NCBI GenBank assembly: GCA_903882875.1
Contig: CAIRYQ010000072.1
Location: forward strand, 62,001 to 126,000
DNA: 64,000 nucleotides
Direction of reading: 5' to 3'
DNA from: an uncultured Spartobacteria bacterium
GTDB lineage: Bacteria > Verrucomicrobiota > Verrucomicrobiia > Chthoniobacterales > Chthoniobacteraceae
Shown: one piece after another, positions 15,638-23,240 of the stretch
Layout: each line of letters opens with the position of its first letter
How positions within the stretch are numbered: the stretch's first letter is position 1
Program-made: the position numbers and the translations under genes
The notes under the pieces: model-generated
Told to the model about the DNA's origin: nothing
The model's database searches: none
Seen by the model: only the letters and a program-made list of their open reading frames with translations

Positions 15638-16363
15638 ATGAGCACGACATTTTCCGGTTCACGCGAAGCGGATCCGCTGGCAGCCGCGCGCCTGCGCACG
15701 GTGCTCGCGACGATCCTTTTGAACATCATCTCCGTCGCGCTGCTCACGCTCGCGCCGTGGTCCGACTGGCGCACGGGACTCGCGCTGAATGCGCTCGACA
15801 ACGCAATCCTGCTCGCATTCGCCGCGCGCCATCGCGACCGGTTCCTCGCGCGGATGATGATCTTCGGCCTCGCCATCGGCCTCACGGAACTCGCCGCTGA
15901 CGCGTGGCTCGTGGACTGGACGCGCACGCTGGATTATTCCGTCGGCGGCGGACCGATGCTCTGGCGCTCGCCGCTGTGGATGCCCTTCGCATGGGAGATT
16001 GTCGCGGTGCAATTCGGCTGCCTCGGGCTGTGGCTGTGGGATCGCCTCGGCGCGCGTGGGCTCGCGGCGATCGGCGTGCTCGGTGCGATCAACATCCCGT
16101 ACTACGAGGAGATGGCGCGGCGCATCCACTGGTGGACCTACGCCGGCTGCCGGATGATTTCGAACACGCCGCACTACATCATCCTCGGCGAATTCCTCAT
16201 CGCCATCGCGCTCGCGATCCTCGCGAAGCAGGTGCGGCGAGGAGGTGCGGGAATCGCGTTGCTCGCCGGAATCCTCGGGGGCGCTGCGATCTTCGTGGGC
16301 TACGTGATCGCATTCGGGATCACGGACGGATTCGCGAGGGCGGCATCAGGCGGCGGACACTGA
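15638..16363 (+). CDS. Multi-span membrane protein, unknown function
   Basis: ATG 15638 (preceded by GGGAAAA) gives 241 aa with about seven hydrophobic segments, for example near residues 20-38 (TVLATILLNIISVALLTLAP), 48-60, 71-90, 115-135, 148-160, 185-205 and 212-232. Arginines in the loops suggest a cytoplasmic N-terminus. There are no conserved catalytic motifs that I recognise. It is divergent from rsmH with an 86-bp gap. Confidence 0.75.
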   Translation: MSTTFSGSREADPLAAARLRTVLATILLNIISVALLTLAPWSDWRTGLALNALDNAILLAFAARHRDRFLARMMIFGLAIGLTELAADAWLVDWTRTLDYSVGGGPMLWRSPLWMPFAWEIVAVQFGCLGLWLWDRLGARGLAAIGVLGAINIPYYEEMARRIHWWTYAGCRMISNTPHYIILGEFLIAIALAILAKQVRRGGAGIALLAGILGGAAIFVGYVIAFGITDGFARAASGGGH

Positions 16364-16418
16364 GCATCCGAGCCTTTTTTGAGAAAAACCCACGCACTGG
16401 CGCGTGGCGCTCCGCCGA

Positions 16419-16934
16419 CTACGAGACCTTCAGTTGCGTCGCCAGAAAGAGCACGGCGAGTGCGGCGAGCGTGGCGAGTATGCCGACGGCCATGATCGCG
16501 ATGCCGACCTTGTCCTTCTTCGCCACGCGTTTTTCGAACGGCGACGCGTTCATGAAGTTCGACGGCTTGATGCTCTTCGCAGCCGGCGCGATTGATCGGT
16601 CCACATTCGTCGGCAGCGCCTGCGCACCCTCCGCCGCATTTTCCGGATCGAAAATCGCATCCACATGTCCGAACCGCACCCGCTCGCCGGGCTTGAGCGT
16701 GTGGTCGGTTACGGGCGCGAGTTCCGCGCCGTTCACGGACGTGCCGTTCGTGGAGCCGAGATCCCGCAGGATGAACTCGCCGTCCGAGGGCACGATCTGC
16801 GCATGGTAGCTCGACACGCTCACGTCATCTATCGGGAACACATTGTCCGGCGCACGGCCGATGGTGAGGGTTTCCTCGGTCAGCTCGTGATCGATCTGTG
16901 AACCATCGTGGCGGACGATCTGGAGTTTCGGCAT
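16419..16934 (-). CDS. FHA-domain protein with C-terminal membrane anchor
   Basis: ATG 16934 gives 171 aa. The FHA domain covers about residues 5-100 with the phosphothreonine-binding signature residues in LTIGRAPDN, SSYHAQI and LGSTNGTSVNG. A linker of about 45 residues follows, then one transmembrane helix near the C-terminus (IAIMAVGILATLAALAVLFL). FHA domains bind phosphothreonine peptides. A tail-anchored form exposed to the cytoplasm would recruit a phosphorylated partner to the membrane. It is divergent from the GspF-like gene. Confidence 0.88.
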   Translation of the reverse strand: MPKLQIVRHDGSQIDHELTEETLTIGRAPDNVFPIDDVSVSSYHAQIVPSDGEFILRDLGSTNGTSVNGAELAPVTDHTLKPGERVRFGHVDAIFDPENAAEGAQALPTNVDRSIAPAAKSIKPSNFMNASPFEKRVAKKDKVGIAIMAVGILATLAALAVLFLATQLKVS

Positions 16935-17022
16935 GGCCCGCAGATAGCGCGGATGCGCGGATGAGGAAAGGGGAAATCGCGGCACCGCTTGCCTTGCGCC
17001 GCCAACCGCGCATCGTCGCACG

Positions 17023-18006
17023 ATGCACCCCAGCGAAAAGGCCCGGCTCTTTCACGAACTCAGCCGCCTCGTTCACACCGGCACGCCATTTCCAAAGGCC
17101 GTCGCCACGCTCGCGCTCCACAGCCGCGGCCAGACCCGCGCATCGCTTCTGCGCATCCGCGCCGCGCTCGATCGCGGCGCACCGGTCGGCGAATCGCTGC
17201 TCGCCGGCTCCCCGCTCGTGTCCCCGCTCGAAGCGTGCGTCTTCACCGCCAGCGATCGCGCAGGCCGGCTCGACACCGGGCTCGAACACGCCTCGCAATA
17301 CCACACCGCCATCGCCGCCGCACGCGCGCGCATCCGCTCACGGCTTGCCTACCCGGCCTTCGTGATTCACTTCGCGCTGCTCGTCCTCCCGCTGCCGCTC
17401 ATGTTCGGGGAAAATGGCGGACTCATCCCGTTTCTGAAAGCCGCCGGCCTCGCCATCGCAGGACTCTGGCTCTGCATTTTCAGCATCGCCGTGATCGTCC
17501 GCGCGCTCATCGCCGCCGCGGAAAATGGCGCGGCTGCCGACCGCCTGCTGCGCGCCGTTCCGGTGTTTGGAAAACTGCGCAGCGATTTCGCGCTCGCACG
17601 ATTCTGCTCCGCCTACCACATGCAGCTCGATGCCGGCGTGAACGTCCTCGCGAGCCTCGAAATGTCCGGCGCCGCGAGCGGCAGCGCCATCCTCCGCGAT
17701 GCGGTCGCCAGCGCGTTGCCCGATGTGCGCGCTGGCGGGCAGGTCGGCCCCGCTCTGGAAAAGACGCGCGCATTTCCTGGGTCGTTCATCCGCGCATTCG
17801 CCGTCGGCGAACAGACCGGCGAACTGGATCAGGAACTTCAGCGGACCGGCGCAGACTGCGCCGCCGCAGCCCTGCGCCGCCTCGACGCCATCGTCGAATG
17901 GCTGCCGCGGCTCATCTACATCGCCGTCATCTGCTACACGGGCTGGCGCATCGTCTCCGCGTACGCCGGGCAGATGCGCGATGTCCAGAAAGTGCTGGAG
18001 CAATAG
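17023..18006 (+). CDS. Type II secretion system F-family inner-membrane protein
   Basis: The 327-aa protein has the two T2SSF repeats (about residues 5-120 and 180-305). Signature-like starts are KARLFHELSRLVHTGTPFPK and FCSAYHMQLDAGVNVLASLE, and a glycine/glutamate-rich GEQTGELDQEL segment lies near residue 265. Hydrophobic spans occur near 113-135, 143-165 and 290-312. GspF/PilC proteins form the inner-membrane platform for pseudopilus or pilus assembly. It is somewhat shorter than the 400-residue classical family, and no GspE or GspG gene is adjacent. Confidence 0.85.
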   Translation: MHPSEKARLFHELSRLVHTGTPFPKAVATLALHSRGQTRASLLRIRAALDRGAPVGESLLAGSPLVSPLEACVFTASDRAGRLDTGLEHASQYHTAIAAARARIRSRLAYPAFVIHFALLVLPLPLMFGENGGLIPFLKAAGLAIAGLWLCIFSIAVIVRALIAAAENGAAADRLLRAVPVFGKLRSDFALARFCSAYHMQLDAGVNVLASLEMSGAASGSAILRDAVASALPDVRAGGQVGPALEKTRAFPGSFIRAFAVGEQTGELDQELQRTGADCAAAALRRLDAIVEWLPRLIYIAVICYTGWRIVSAYAGQMRDVQKVLEQ

Positions 18007-18119
18007 CGCCACGGACGGTCGGGCGGTGATGGCCCGGCTTGATCCACTGCCAGCCAAATGCCGCGCTGATTTTCTCGACTCCCGCGCCCGCGCATGGTTT
18101 CCACACCGCCACTCCCCGT

Positions 18120-18557
18120 ATGACTCCACAGCAAAAAGCAGAAAGCCTCGGCATCAAATTCCAGAAGGTCGCACCCGGCTACCTGAACCTCTGCATCCGC
18201 AGCGGCACGCAGCTCCTCACCTCCGGCCATGTGAGTGATCTCAAGGGCAAGCTCGGCGCCGACCTCGCCGTCACGGAAGGCTATGCCGCCGCGAAAAACT
18301 GCGCGGAAAAAATCCTCCGCTCCGTCTGGGACACGCACGGCACGCTCGACGGCCTGCGCGTCATCAAAGTCCTCGGCTGCGTGAACTCCACGCTCGAATT
18401 CAACGAGCAGCATCTCGTCATCAACGGAGCCTCCGACCTGCTGCACGAAATCTTCGGCAGGGAAGGCGACGGCTTCCACGCCCGCAGCGCCCTCGGCTTC
18501 GCCCAGCTCCCGACCGGCGCGGCCGTCGAGGTCGAGGCGATCTTCGAGATCAAATAA
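18120..18557 (+). CDS. ridA: RidA-family deaminase-like protein
   Basis: ATG 18120 gives 145 aa (MTPQQKAESLGIKF), close to the usual RidA length. The core has SGHVSDLKGKLGADL, an AAKNCAEKIL helix and a C-terminal LPTGAAVEVEAIFEI strand like the RidA signature. RidA proteins hydrolyse reactive enamine/imine intermediates made by PLP enzymes. The last 123 bp (18435-18557) are present a second time at 19649-19771, on the other side of a toxin-antitoxin cassette, so this locus looks like the target of an insertion that regenerated the 3' end. Confidence 0.9.
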   Translation: MTPQQKAESLGIKFQKVAPGYLNLCIRSGTQLLTSGHVSDLKGKLGADLAVTEGYAAAKNCAEKILRSVWDTHGTLDGLRVIKVLGCVNSTLEFNEQHLVINGASDLLHEIFGREGDGFHARSALGFAQLPTGAAVEVEAIFEIK

Positions 18558-18587
18558 CCGCCTGCGCGTAACCCGATGCGGGAAACG

Positions 18588-18857
18588 TTACCGGCGCGGC
18601 AGCGGTGAGACGTAGCCGGGAGGCAATTCGTCGCCGGGCTGGGGTGGCACATCAGGCACTCCGGCCATGATGCGATCGAAGTCCGCCATGTTGCCCCTCG
18701 CGGCGCGGGTGGCCATGTCGTCGCGCACATGCCATGCGGAAACTTGCGACGCCAGTGCGAGCGCCACGATTTGATCCACGGAGACGTTTTCCTTCGCGGC
18801 GACCTCCCGGGCGAGACGGGCGAGATAGTCGGGCACTTGGGCTTCGATGGTCGTCAT
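18588..18857 (-). CDS. Antitoxin partner of the PIN toxin
   Basis: The 89-aa protein starts inside the stop of the PIN toxin gene (4-bp ATGA overlap), the usual sign of a coupled toxin-antitoxin pair, here in toxin-first order. The N-terminal half resembles a ribbon-helix-helix type domain (MTTIEAQVPDYLARLAREVA, then KENVSVDQIVALALASQV) and the C-terminal half is proline-rich and probably disordered until it wraps the toxin. It would neutralise the PIN nuclease and repress the operon. The domain is recognised only by pattern. Confidence 0.8.
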   Translation of the reverse strand: MTTIEAQVPDYLARLAREVAAKENVSVDQIVALALASQVSAWHVRDDMATRAARGNMADFDRIMAGVPDVPPQPGDELPPGYVSPLPRR

Positions 18858-19276
18858 GGCGTTGCGCGGAGCATAGCGAGGAATTCCACGGGTGTCATCA
18901 CCGGAATGCCCCGTTCACAGGCAGGCTTGAAATGACGGATGTTGAAAGTCGCGAGCGCATCGGCACGCGCATCAGCGGCGAGATGCGCAAATGCCTCGTC
19001 GTCCGGATCGGCCAGCAGCGGGATCCAGCCGCAGGAAGGATGGCACTGCTCGGCCAGCAGGCAGAGCGAATCGAGAAGGCGGTCAATCTCCGGCAGCGCC
19101 AGCCCGAGCATGGACGCCTCGCGCTTGAGCACCTCCTCGTATTCGGTGAGCACGGTGTTGCTGAGCACCAGCCTCCAATGCCGCGCGCGCAGGAGGCGCA
19201 ACAATTCATGAGAGGCTCCACGCTGCGAACGCAGGGCAGAGAGAAGCACGTTGGTATCAAGCGTGGCGCGCAGCAT
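18854..19276 (-). CDS. PIN-domain ribonuclease toxin (COG1569/TIGR00305 type)
   Basis: The 140-aa protein has the PIN acidic residues: D in LDTNVLLSAL (about residue 7), E in LTEYEEVLKR, D in ADPDDEAF, and the family-typical C-terminal block ATFNIRHF followed by GIPVMTPVEFLAML. Toxins of this group cleave RNA and are held inactive by a cognate antitoxin, here the overlapping downstream gene. The start codon lies 3 bp beyond the stop of the truncated VapC-like frame, whose end provides the ribosome-binding context. The cassette sits between ridA and a duplicate of its 3' end. Confidence 0.88.
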   Translation of the reverse strand: MLRATLDTNVLLSALRSQRGASHELLRLLRARHWRLVLSNTVLTEYEEVLKREASMLGLALPEIDRLLDSLCLLAEQCHPSCGWIPLLADPDDEAFAHLAADARADALATFNIRHFKPACERGIPVMTPVEFLAMLRATP

Positions 19277-19279
19277 CTC

Positions 19280-19360
19280 TTACTCCATAGCCTCTCCACT
19301 AAGCTTGCTGCTGCCCGCGAAAAACCAAAGCAGCGCATGGGCGTCGAGAATCGCGTTCAC
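19280..19360 (-). pseudogene. Truncated VapC-like PIN toxin (26 codons)
   Basis: A GTG start overlapping the DUF2281 antitoxin stop (GTGA) opens MNAILDAHALLWFFAGSSKL, the exact look of a VapC N-terminus with the first catalytic Asp. The frame ends after 26 codons (stop TAA, 19280-19282), 3 bp before the start of the next PIN toxin gene. The rest of the VapC gene is missing. It is most simply the remnant of a deletion or recombination that joined two toxin-antitoxin modules. It could conceivably act as a short leader peptide that couples translation. Confidence 0.75.
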
Positions 19361-19572
19361 GGGCGATAGTCGGCGAACTCAGGCAGTGGCGCGTCGAAAT
19401 CATCCGCCAGTTCGATGCCCGGCACGGAGCCGAATCCGGGACGAACTGCCGGATGCGCTGGCTGCTCATCGGCTGCCTTGGCCTTCAGGAAATTCAGATA
19501 GTGCCACACCTCACGCAGCAACGGCTCCGGCTGCTGGGAGACTTCGGTGATGAGGAGTTGCTGGATCGACAT
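19357..19572 (-). CDS. DUF2281-type antitoxin (orphaned from its toxin)
   Basis: The 71-aa protein has the DUF2281 pattern: an N-terminal helix with E-V-x-x-x-P-E-x-L-x-x-E-V (TEVSQQPEPLLREVWHYLNF) followed by a polar linker and an acidic, aromatic C-terminus (ADDFDAPLPEFADY). DUF2281 proteins are VapB-like antitoxins normally followed by a VapC PIN toxin. Here only a 26-codon stump of that toxin follows, overlapping by 4 bp. It may remain as an antitoxin against related toxins or as a regulator of the joined operon. Confidence 0.82.
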   Translation of the reverse strand: MSIQQLLITEVSQQPEPLLREVWHYLNFLKAKAADEQPAHPAVRPGFGSVPGIELADDFDAPLPEFADYRP

Positions 19573-19648
19573 GCCCGGCTCTTACCCCATGACGCTTCCG
19601 CTGCCAAGGACGCGTTCTGGCCGGCCCCCGCGCCAAGCCACGGACAAC

Positions 19649-19771
19649 GATCTGTTGCACGAAATCTTCGGCAAGGAAGGCGACGGCTTCCACGCCCGCA
19701 GCGCCCTCGGCTTCGCCCAGCTCCCGACCGGCGCGGCGGTAGAGGTCGAGGCGATCTTCGAGATCAAATAG
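19649..19771 (+). pseudogene. Duplicated 3' end of ridA
   Basis: This 123-bp block aligns without gaps to 18435-18557, the end of the intact ridA, up to and including the stop codon. I count 7 differences: GAC/GAT, CTG/TTG, AGG/AAG, GCC/GCG, GTC/GTA and TAA/TAG, plus none outside codons that I can see; all but the Arg-to-Lys change are synonymous or stop-to-stop. Sequence similarity ends right after the stop. Upstream of the block there is no ridA sequence, so this fragment alone cannot encode RidA. Confidence 0.88.
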
Positions 19772-19853
19772 CGGTCAGCGCGCTATTTGCGATTGAGCTG
19801 TTGCGCTGCGTGAACGGCCGTGCCCCAACCGGAGAACGATCCCTCGCGTTTAG

Positions 19854-20639
19854 TTAGAAACCAAACGGTGTGCTAGTGCCGAAATACTTCCAGGCTTGCA
19901 TGGCGGCAATAATCAGCCAGAGAAAAAGGATTACAATCAAAAGAAGAAATTGCTTGGGGGTTCTATGACTCCTGTTCGAAAAACAAAGTTCAGCCACGAG
20001 GAGGAGTGCAATTACCGCTGTCACAATCAGAGGTGCGACCCCCCACCATCTATCACGTGGCGGTCGTTCGTTTTGGGTTAAGAACATTTTCGCGCCATCT
20101 TGCAGCGAGACGCTGCCTTGCCCTTCCACTACTCCGCGGACTTTTATCGGGGCGGATGCATCGCCCTCGTAGATCAATTGAAGAACTGCTCCATCTAGTT
20201 TTTCAAGAATATCCCATGATAAACTCACCTCACCCCTTGCAAGTTCGGTTTCATCAATGCGGATATGCGTGAGCTCGCGACTAACTTTTTTTAACGCGGC
20301 TTCGAGAATTGGATGATCAGCTCCAATGCTAACGATGATGGGTTCAAGAATCTCACTCTTTCTGATTGGTCTCTTCCCTGCATTCCAGAATGCGATTTGG
20401 ACCGCCGTCACGTCACCGGTGAGTTCTTTTCCCCCAGAACTCACTTTCACGCGAGAGGACTGGCCGCTCTTGACGATGGTCGCCCTGACAGGCTGTGTTA
20501 AAAAGCTAAGCTCACGATTTTCGATTGAATGAAAGTACAAGAAGATGCTTAGGATACTTGCGACGCTCGCTATAAAGCCGACCAGAAGATTCAGAGGATG
20601 CGAAAACCACTCTTGCAACTTTTCAAATCGAGTGCTCAT
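19854..20639 (-). CDS. Membrane protein with central soluble domain, unknown function
   Basis: The 261-aa protein has an N-terminal transmembrane helix (about residues 17-37, LLVGFIASVASILSIFLYFH), a strand-rich soluble domain (about 40-190) and two C-terminal hydrophobic segments (about 200-218 and 229-250). Base composition is lower in GC than its neighbours, suggesting an acquired gene. It begins just after the ridA/toxin-antitoxin locus. No family is recognised. Confidence 0.7.
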   Translation of the reverse strand: MSTRFEKLQEWFSHPLNLLVGFIASVASILSIFLYFHSIENRELSFLTQPVRATIVKSGQSSRVKVSSGGKELTGDVTAVQIAFWNAGKRPIRKSEILEPIIVSIGADHPILEAALKKVSRELTHIRIDETELARGEVSLSWDILEKLDGAVLQLIYEGDASAPIKVRGVVEGQGSVSLQDGAKMFLTQNERPPRDRWWGVAPLIVTAVIALLLVAELCFSNRSHRTPKQFLLLIVILFLWLIIAAMQAWKYFGTSTPFGF

Positions 20640-20700
20640 TCAAGCGCGGTACCTGACGGGAATTTTGGATGATGGATGTGGAAAATATTCATGCCAGGCT

Positions 20701-21294
20701 CTACTTCCTATCTCCGGCCTGCGGGAGATTTGGCACCTGCTTTGGATCATACTTTGCACCTTTGGAGACTTGGATCAGCGTCATCCGGATCTTGGTCGGG
20801 AAGAATTTCTCGTGATCCGGGCGCTTGTGCGCGTGGCCGTTGCCGCCGCTGTTGTCCTTGATGACGAGGTGCATCTCCTTGATGCCTTCGCTCCAGACGA
20901 TGTCGTTGTTCTGCCAGAACTTCGTCATGTCCAAGTCCTTTTCATACACGCCCTTCTCCTTATAGACATCGGTGGCGATGCAGCCATAGCCGTGGCCCTG
21001 ACCTTTGTTTGGGATGTAACAGACGTTCCAGATCGTAGGTTCGCCACCGGTGGGTTTCTCGATGATTTCAAGCCGGACATGCACGGTGCCGTTGCGATAG
21101 TCCACGGGAGCCGTCCAGTCCTTGGGGCGCTGGGCATTGAGCATCGGGCCTTTCACATAATAGTGCGACTTGCTGGGCGTGGCGTTGTCGGCATCGGCCT
21201 TGGTGAAAGGGAAAGTCACATCGAACAGCACGAACTGCTCGGCATGGCTGATGGCCGTGACCATGATGAGAAACAGGAAGGATAAGGGGCGCAT
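20701..21294 (-). CDS. Secreted protein, unknown function
   Basis: I take ATG 21294, which gives a Sec signal peptide (MRPLSFLFLIMVTAISHA, cleavage near HA-EQ) and a mature protein of about 179 aa. The mature part begins FVLFDVTFPFTKADADNA and is strand-rich, with a conserved-looking THVH-like pattern (GTVHVRLEI) and a lysine-rich end. It resembles secreted heme- or polysaccharide-lyase-like beta proteins only in general style; I do not recognise it. It lies 35 bp downstream of the esterase gene in the same direction, so the two may be co-transcribed. Confidence 0.7.
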   Translation of the reverse strand: MRPLSFLFLIMVTAISHAEQFVLFDVTFPFTKADADNATPSKSHYYVKGPMLNAQRPKDWTAPVDYRNGTVHVRLEIIEKPTGGEPTIWNVCYIPNKGQGHGYGCIATDVYKEKGVYEKDLDMTKFWQNNDIVWSEGIKEMHLVIKDNSGGNGHAHKRPDHEKFFPTKIRMTLIQVSKGAKYDPKQVPNLPQAGDRK

Positions 21295-21329
21295 AGGTCG
21301 GTCTGTGATGAGTGATTGAATGACGGCCG

Positions 21330-22238
21330 TCATTTCTGACCGGCCGCGTCGGCTGCGGGGATGATGTTCTGCTTGGCGAGCCATTCGAGGGATTGCGTCT
21401 GCCACGCGTCCCACATTGGGCCTTTGTAACCATTCAGGCCGTGGCCTCCCGAGGGGAGTTCCAGATACTTGCTTTCCACATGGTTCGCACGCAGCGCTTC
21501 GTGAAACATGCTGCTGTTCGCCGCGGGCACCACCTTGTCGTCGAGCGCGTGGGCGAGGAATGCGGGCGGCGTCTGGGCGTTGACTTGTTTCTCGTTGGAA
21601 AACAGATCGATCAAGTCCTGCTTCGCATCCTTGCCGAGCAGGTTGTTCCGAGATCCCGAGTGCCCCTGCGCACCCATGCTGATGACGGGATACACGAGGA
21701 TCATGAAATCAGGACGGCAACTGACCTTCGCGACTGGATCCGCCGACTGCGGATCGCCCGCGTCGAAATGCGTTCCCGCCGTGGATGCGAGATGACCGCC
21801 CGCGGAAAATCCGATGATGCCGATCTTCTTTGGATCGATCCCCCAGTCCGCCGCGCGCGCGCGCGCAGTGCGGATGGCTCGCTGTGCATCGTGCAGCGGC
21901 ACGAATGCGCGGCCTTTCGGCAGCCGGTATTCCAGAACGATGCCGGTGATGCCGTGACCGTTCAGCCATTGCGCGATACGGTCTCCCTCGGCCCCGGTCA
22001 CGAGCCCGCCGTAGCCGCCACCGGGGCAGATCACCATCGCAGCGCCATTCGGCTTCGCCGCTTGGTGGACGGTGATCGCGACATCGCGTTCCTGAAAGTT
22101 GCCTCCGGCCACGGGCGTGCCGCGATCCGACCTCCGCGGGATTATTTCCGGCTTGGCCGCGTTGTCTTCTGCAAATGTGACAGCCTGCGTGAGTGCAACG
22201 ACGCCGACGAGTGAAAGGAAGCGGAGGGATATTTTCAT
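21330..22238 (-). CDS. Secreted alpha/beta-hydrolase (esterase, BD-FAE/acetyl esterase type)
   Basis: ATG 22238 gives 302 aa with a signal peptide (MKISLRFLSLVGVVALTQAV). The hydrolase fold shows an oxyanion-hole region (AMVICPGGGYGGL), the nucleophile elbow GFSAGGHLAS, an acid region (HALDDKVVPAANS) and a C-terminal histidine (SGGHGLNGY). Such enzymes remove acetyl groups from plant polysaccharides. It precedes a secreted protein of unknown function on the same strand. Confidence 0.88.
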   Translation of the reverse strand: MKISLRFLSLVGVVALTQAVTFAEDNAAKPEIIPRRSDRGTPVAGGNFQERDVAITVHQAAKPNGAAMVICPGGGYGGLVTGAEGDRIAQWLNGHGITGIVLEYRLPKGRAFVPLHDAQRAIRTARARAADWGIDPKKIGIIGFSAGGHLASTAGTHFDAGDPQSADPVAKVSCRPDFMILVYPVISMGAQGHSGSRNNLLGKDAKQDLIDLFSNEKQVNAQTPPAFLAHALDDKVVPAANSSMFHEALRANHVESKYLELPSGGHGLNGYKGPMWDAWQTQSLEWLAKQNIIPAADAAGQK

Positions 22239-22420
22239 CCGCAACCATGCGCACATCGGCGCGGCGGATTCCATTTCATTTTGCGCCGTCTCCACGCAAA
22301 GCGGCCCGCAGGACTCATTGCGCAATCAGTTTTAGACCGGCGCAAAAAACCCGGATGCCGCGAATGAGAATGAAATCCGTGGTTCTCCCTCCGCTCCATC
22401 CGTGAATTTCGCAGCGGATT

Positions 22421-23035
22421 TCACTTCTTCTCCAGCAGCCTGCGATACCCGTTGAGCCGCGCGATCAGGAACTCCATGCCCTTCGCAGCCTCGCCGTCGA
22501 GGAGCTTTTGCAGCCCGTCGAGTCGCTGGAAGAGCAGCGGGCGGAAAGTCAGCCACTCCTCGAACACGATCGGATTCCCGCCATTTGCGACTCCGACAGT
22601 GAGCGTATAGTGCGGCTCCTTCGGCGGCACGGGACCCCGGTTTCGGTTGCCGTCGAGAGCCGCATCGCAGAATCCGTCCTTCGCCAGGAACTCCACGATT
22701 TTCGCAGCTTGCGCCTCGGTGATCCGCGCCCCCTGGTGAAACGGATTGTCGCGTTCCTTTTCCACGACAGCCGGCACGCTGAGCAGGAGGCGATAGAACG
22801 GCTTGTCCTCCTCGCCGGCGTAGTTCAGCCGCAACGTGAAAGTCCCGATGTCCGCAGTCAGTTTCGCAGCGCGTGCGGCCGCCTTCGAACCGGGCTCAGA
22901 AGCGTCTCCGGGCGCGGCAGACATGCGCCCGCGGGATATGAAAATCGCCAGGAAGGCGAGTATAAAGAGGCGCGCGAAGGAGCGACGATTGCATTCCATG
23001 GGGGCGAACCGATGAAATGGCAGGAGGGTTTTCAT
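22421..23035 (-). CDS. Secreted/anchored protein, unknown function
   Basis: The 204-aa frame begins at ATG 23035; an alternative ATG at 22999 would place the hydrophobic segment (SFARLFILAFLAIFISRG) closer to the N-terminus and is more typical of a signal peptide. The rest is a helical, charged domain with EAQAAKIVEFLAKDGFCD and a C-terminal NGYRRLLEKK. No recognised domain. It is divergent from the large DUF1549/DUF1553 gene. Confidence 0.65.
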   Translation of the reverse strand: MKTLLPFHRFAPMECNRRSFARLFILAFLAIFISRGRMSAAPGDASEPGSKAAARAAKLTADIGTFTLRLNYAGEEDKPFYRLLLSVPAVVEKERDNPFHQGARITEAQAAKIVEFLAKDGFCDAALDGNRNRGPVPPKEPHYTLTVGVANGGNPIVFEEWLTFRPLLFQRLDGLQKLLDGEAAKGMEFLIARLNGYRRLLEKK

Positions 23036-23240
23036 GGCAGCAGGATCGTTGGCGGCGGATTTCAGTGCGAGCCAGAAAAAATCGCGCCGCGGCGCGACGC
23101 CCGATCACGCCGGGCAAGGACGGAGGACGGCGGGATCGAAAACCTGAACCGACGAGACGCAGCGATGTCCGGACTTCATCCGAACGCGGCATTGTCCGCA
23201 CTCTACGAATCTGGCACGTTGCGGGTGACATCTCTGCGCC

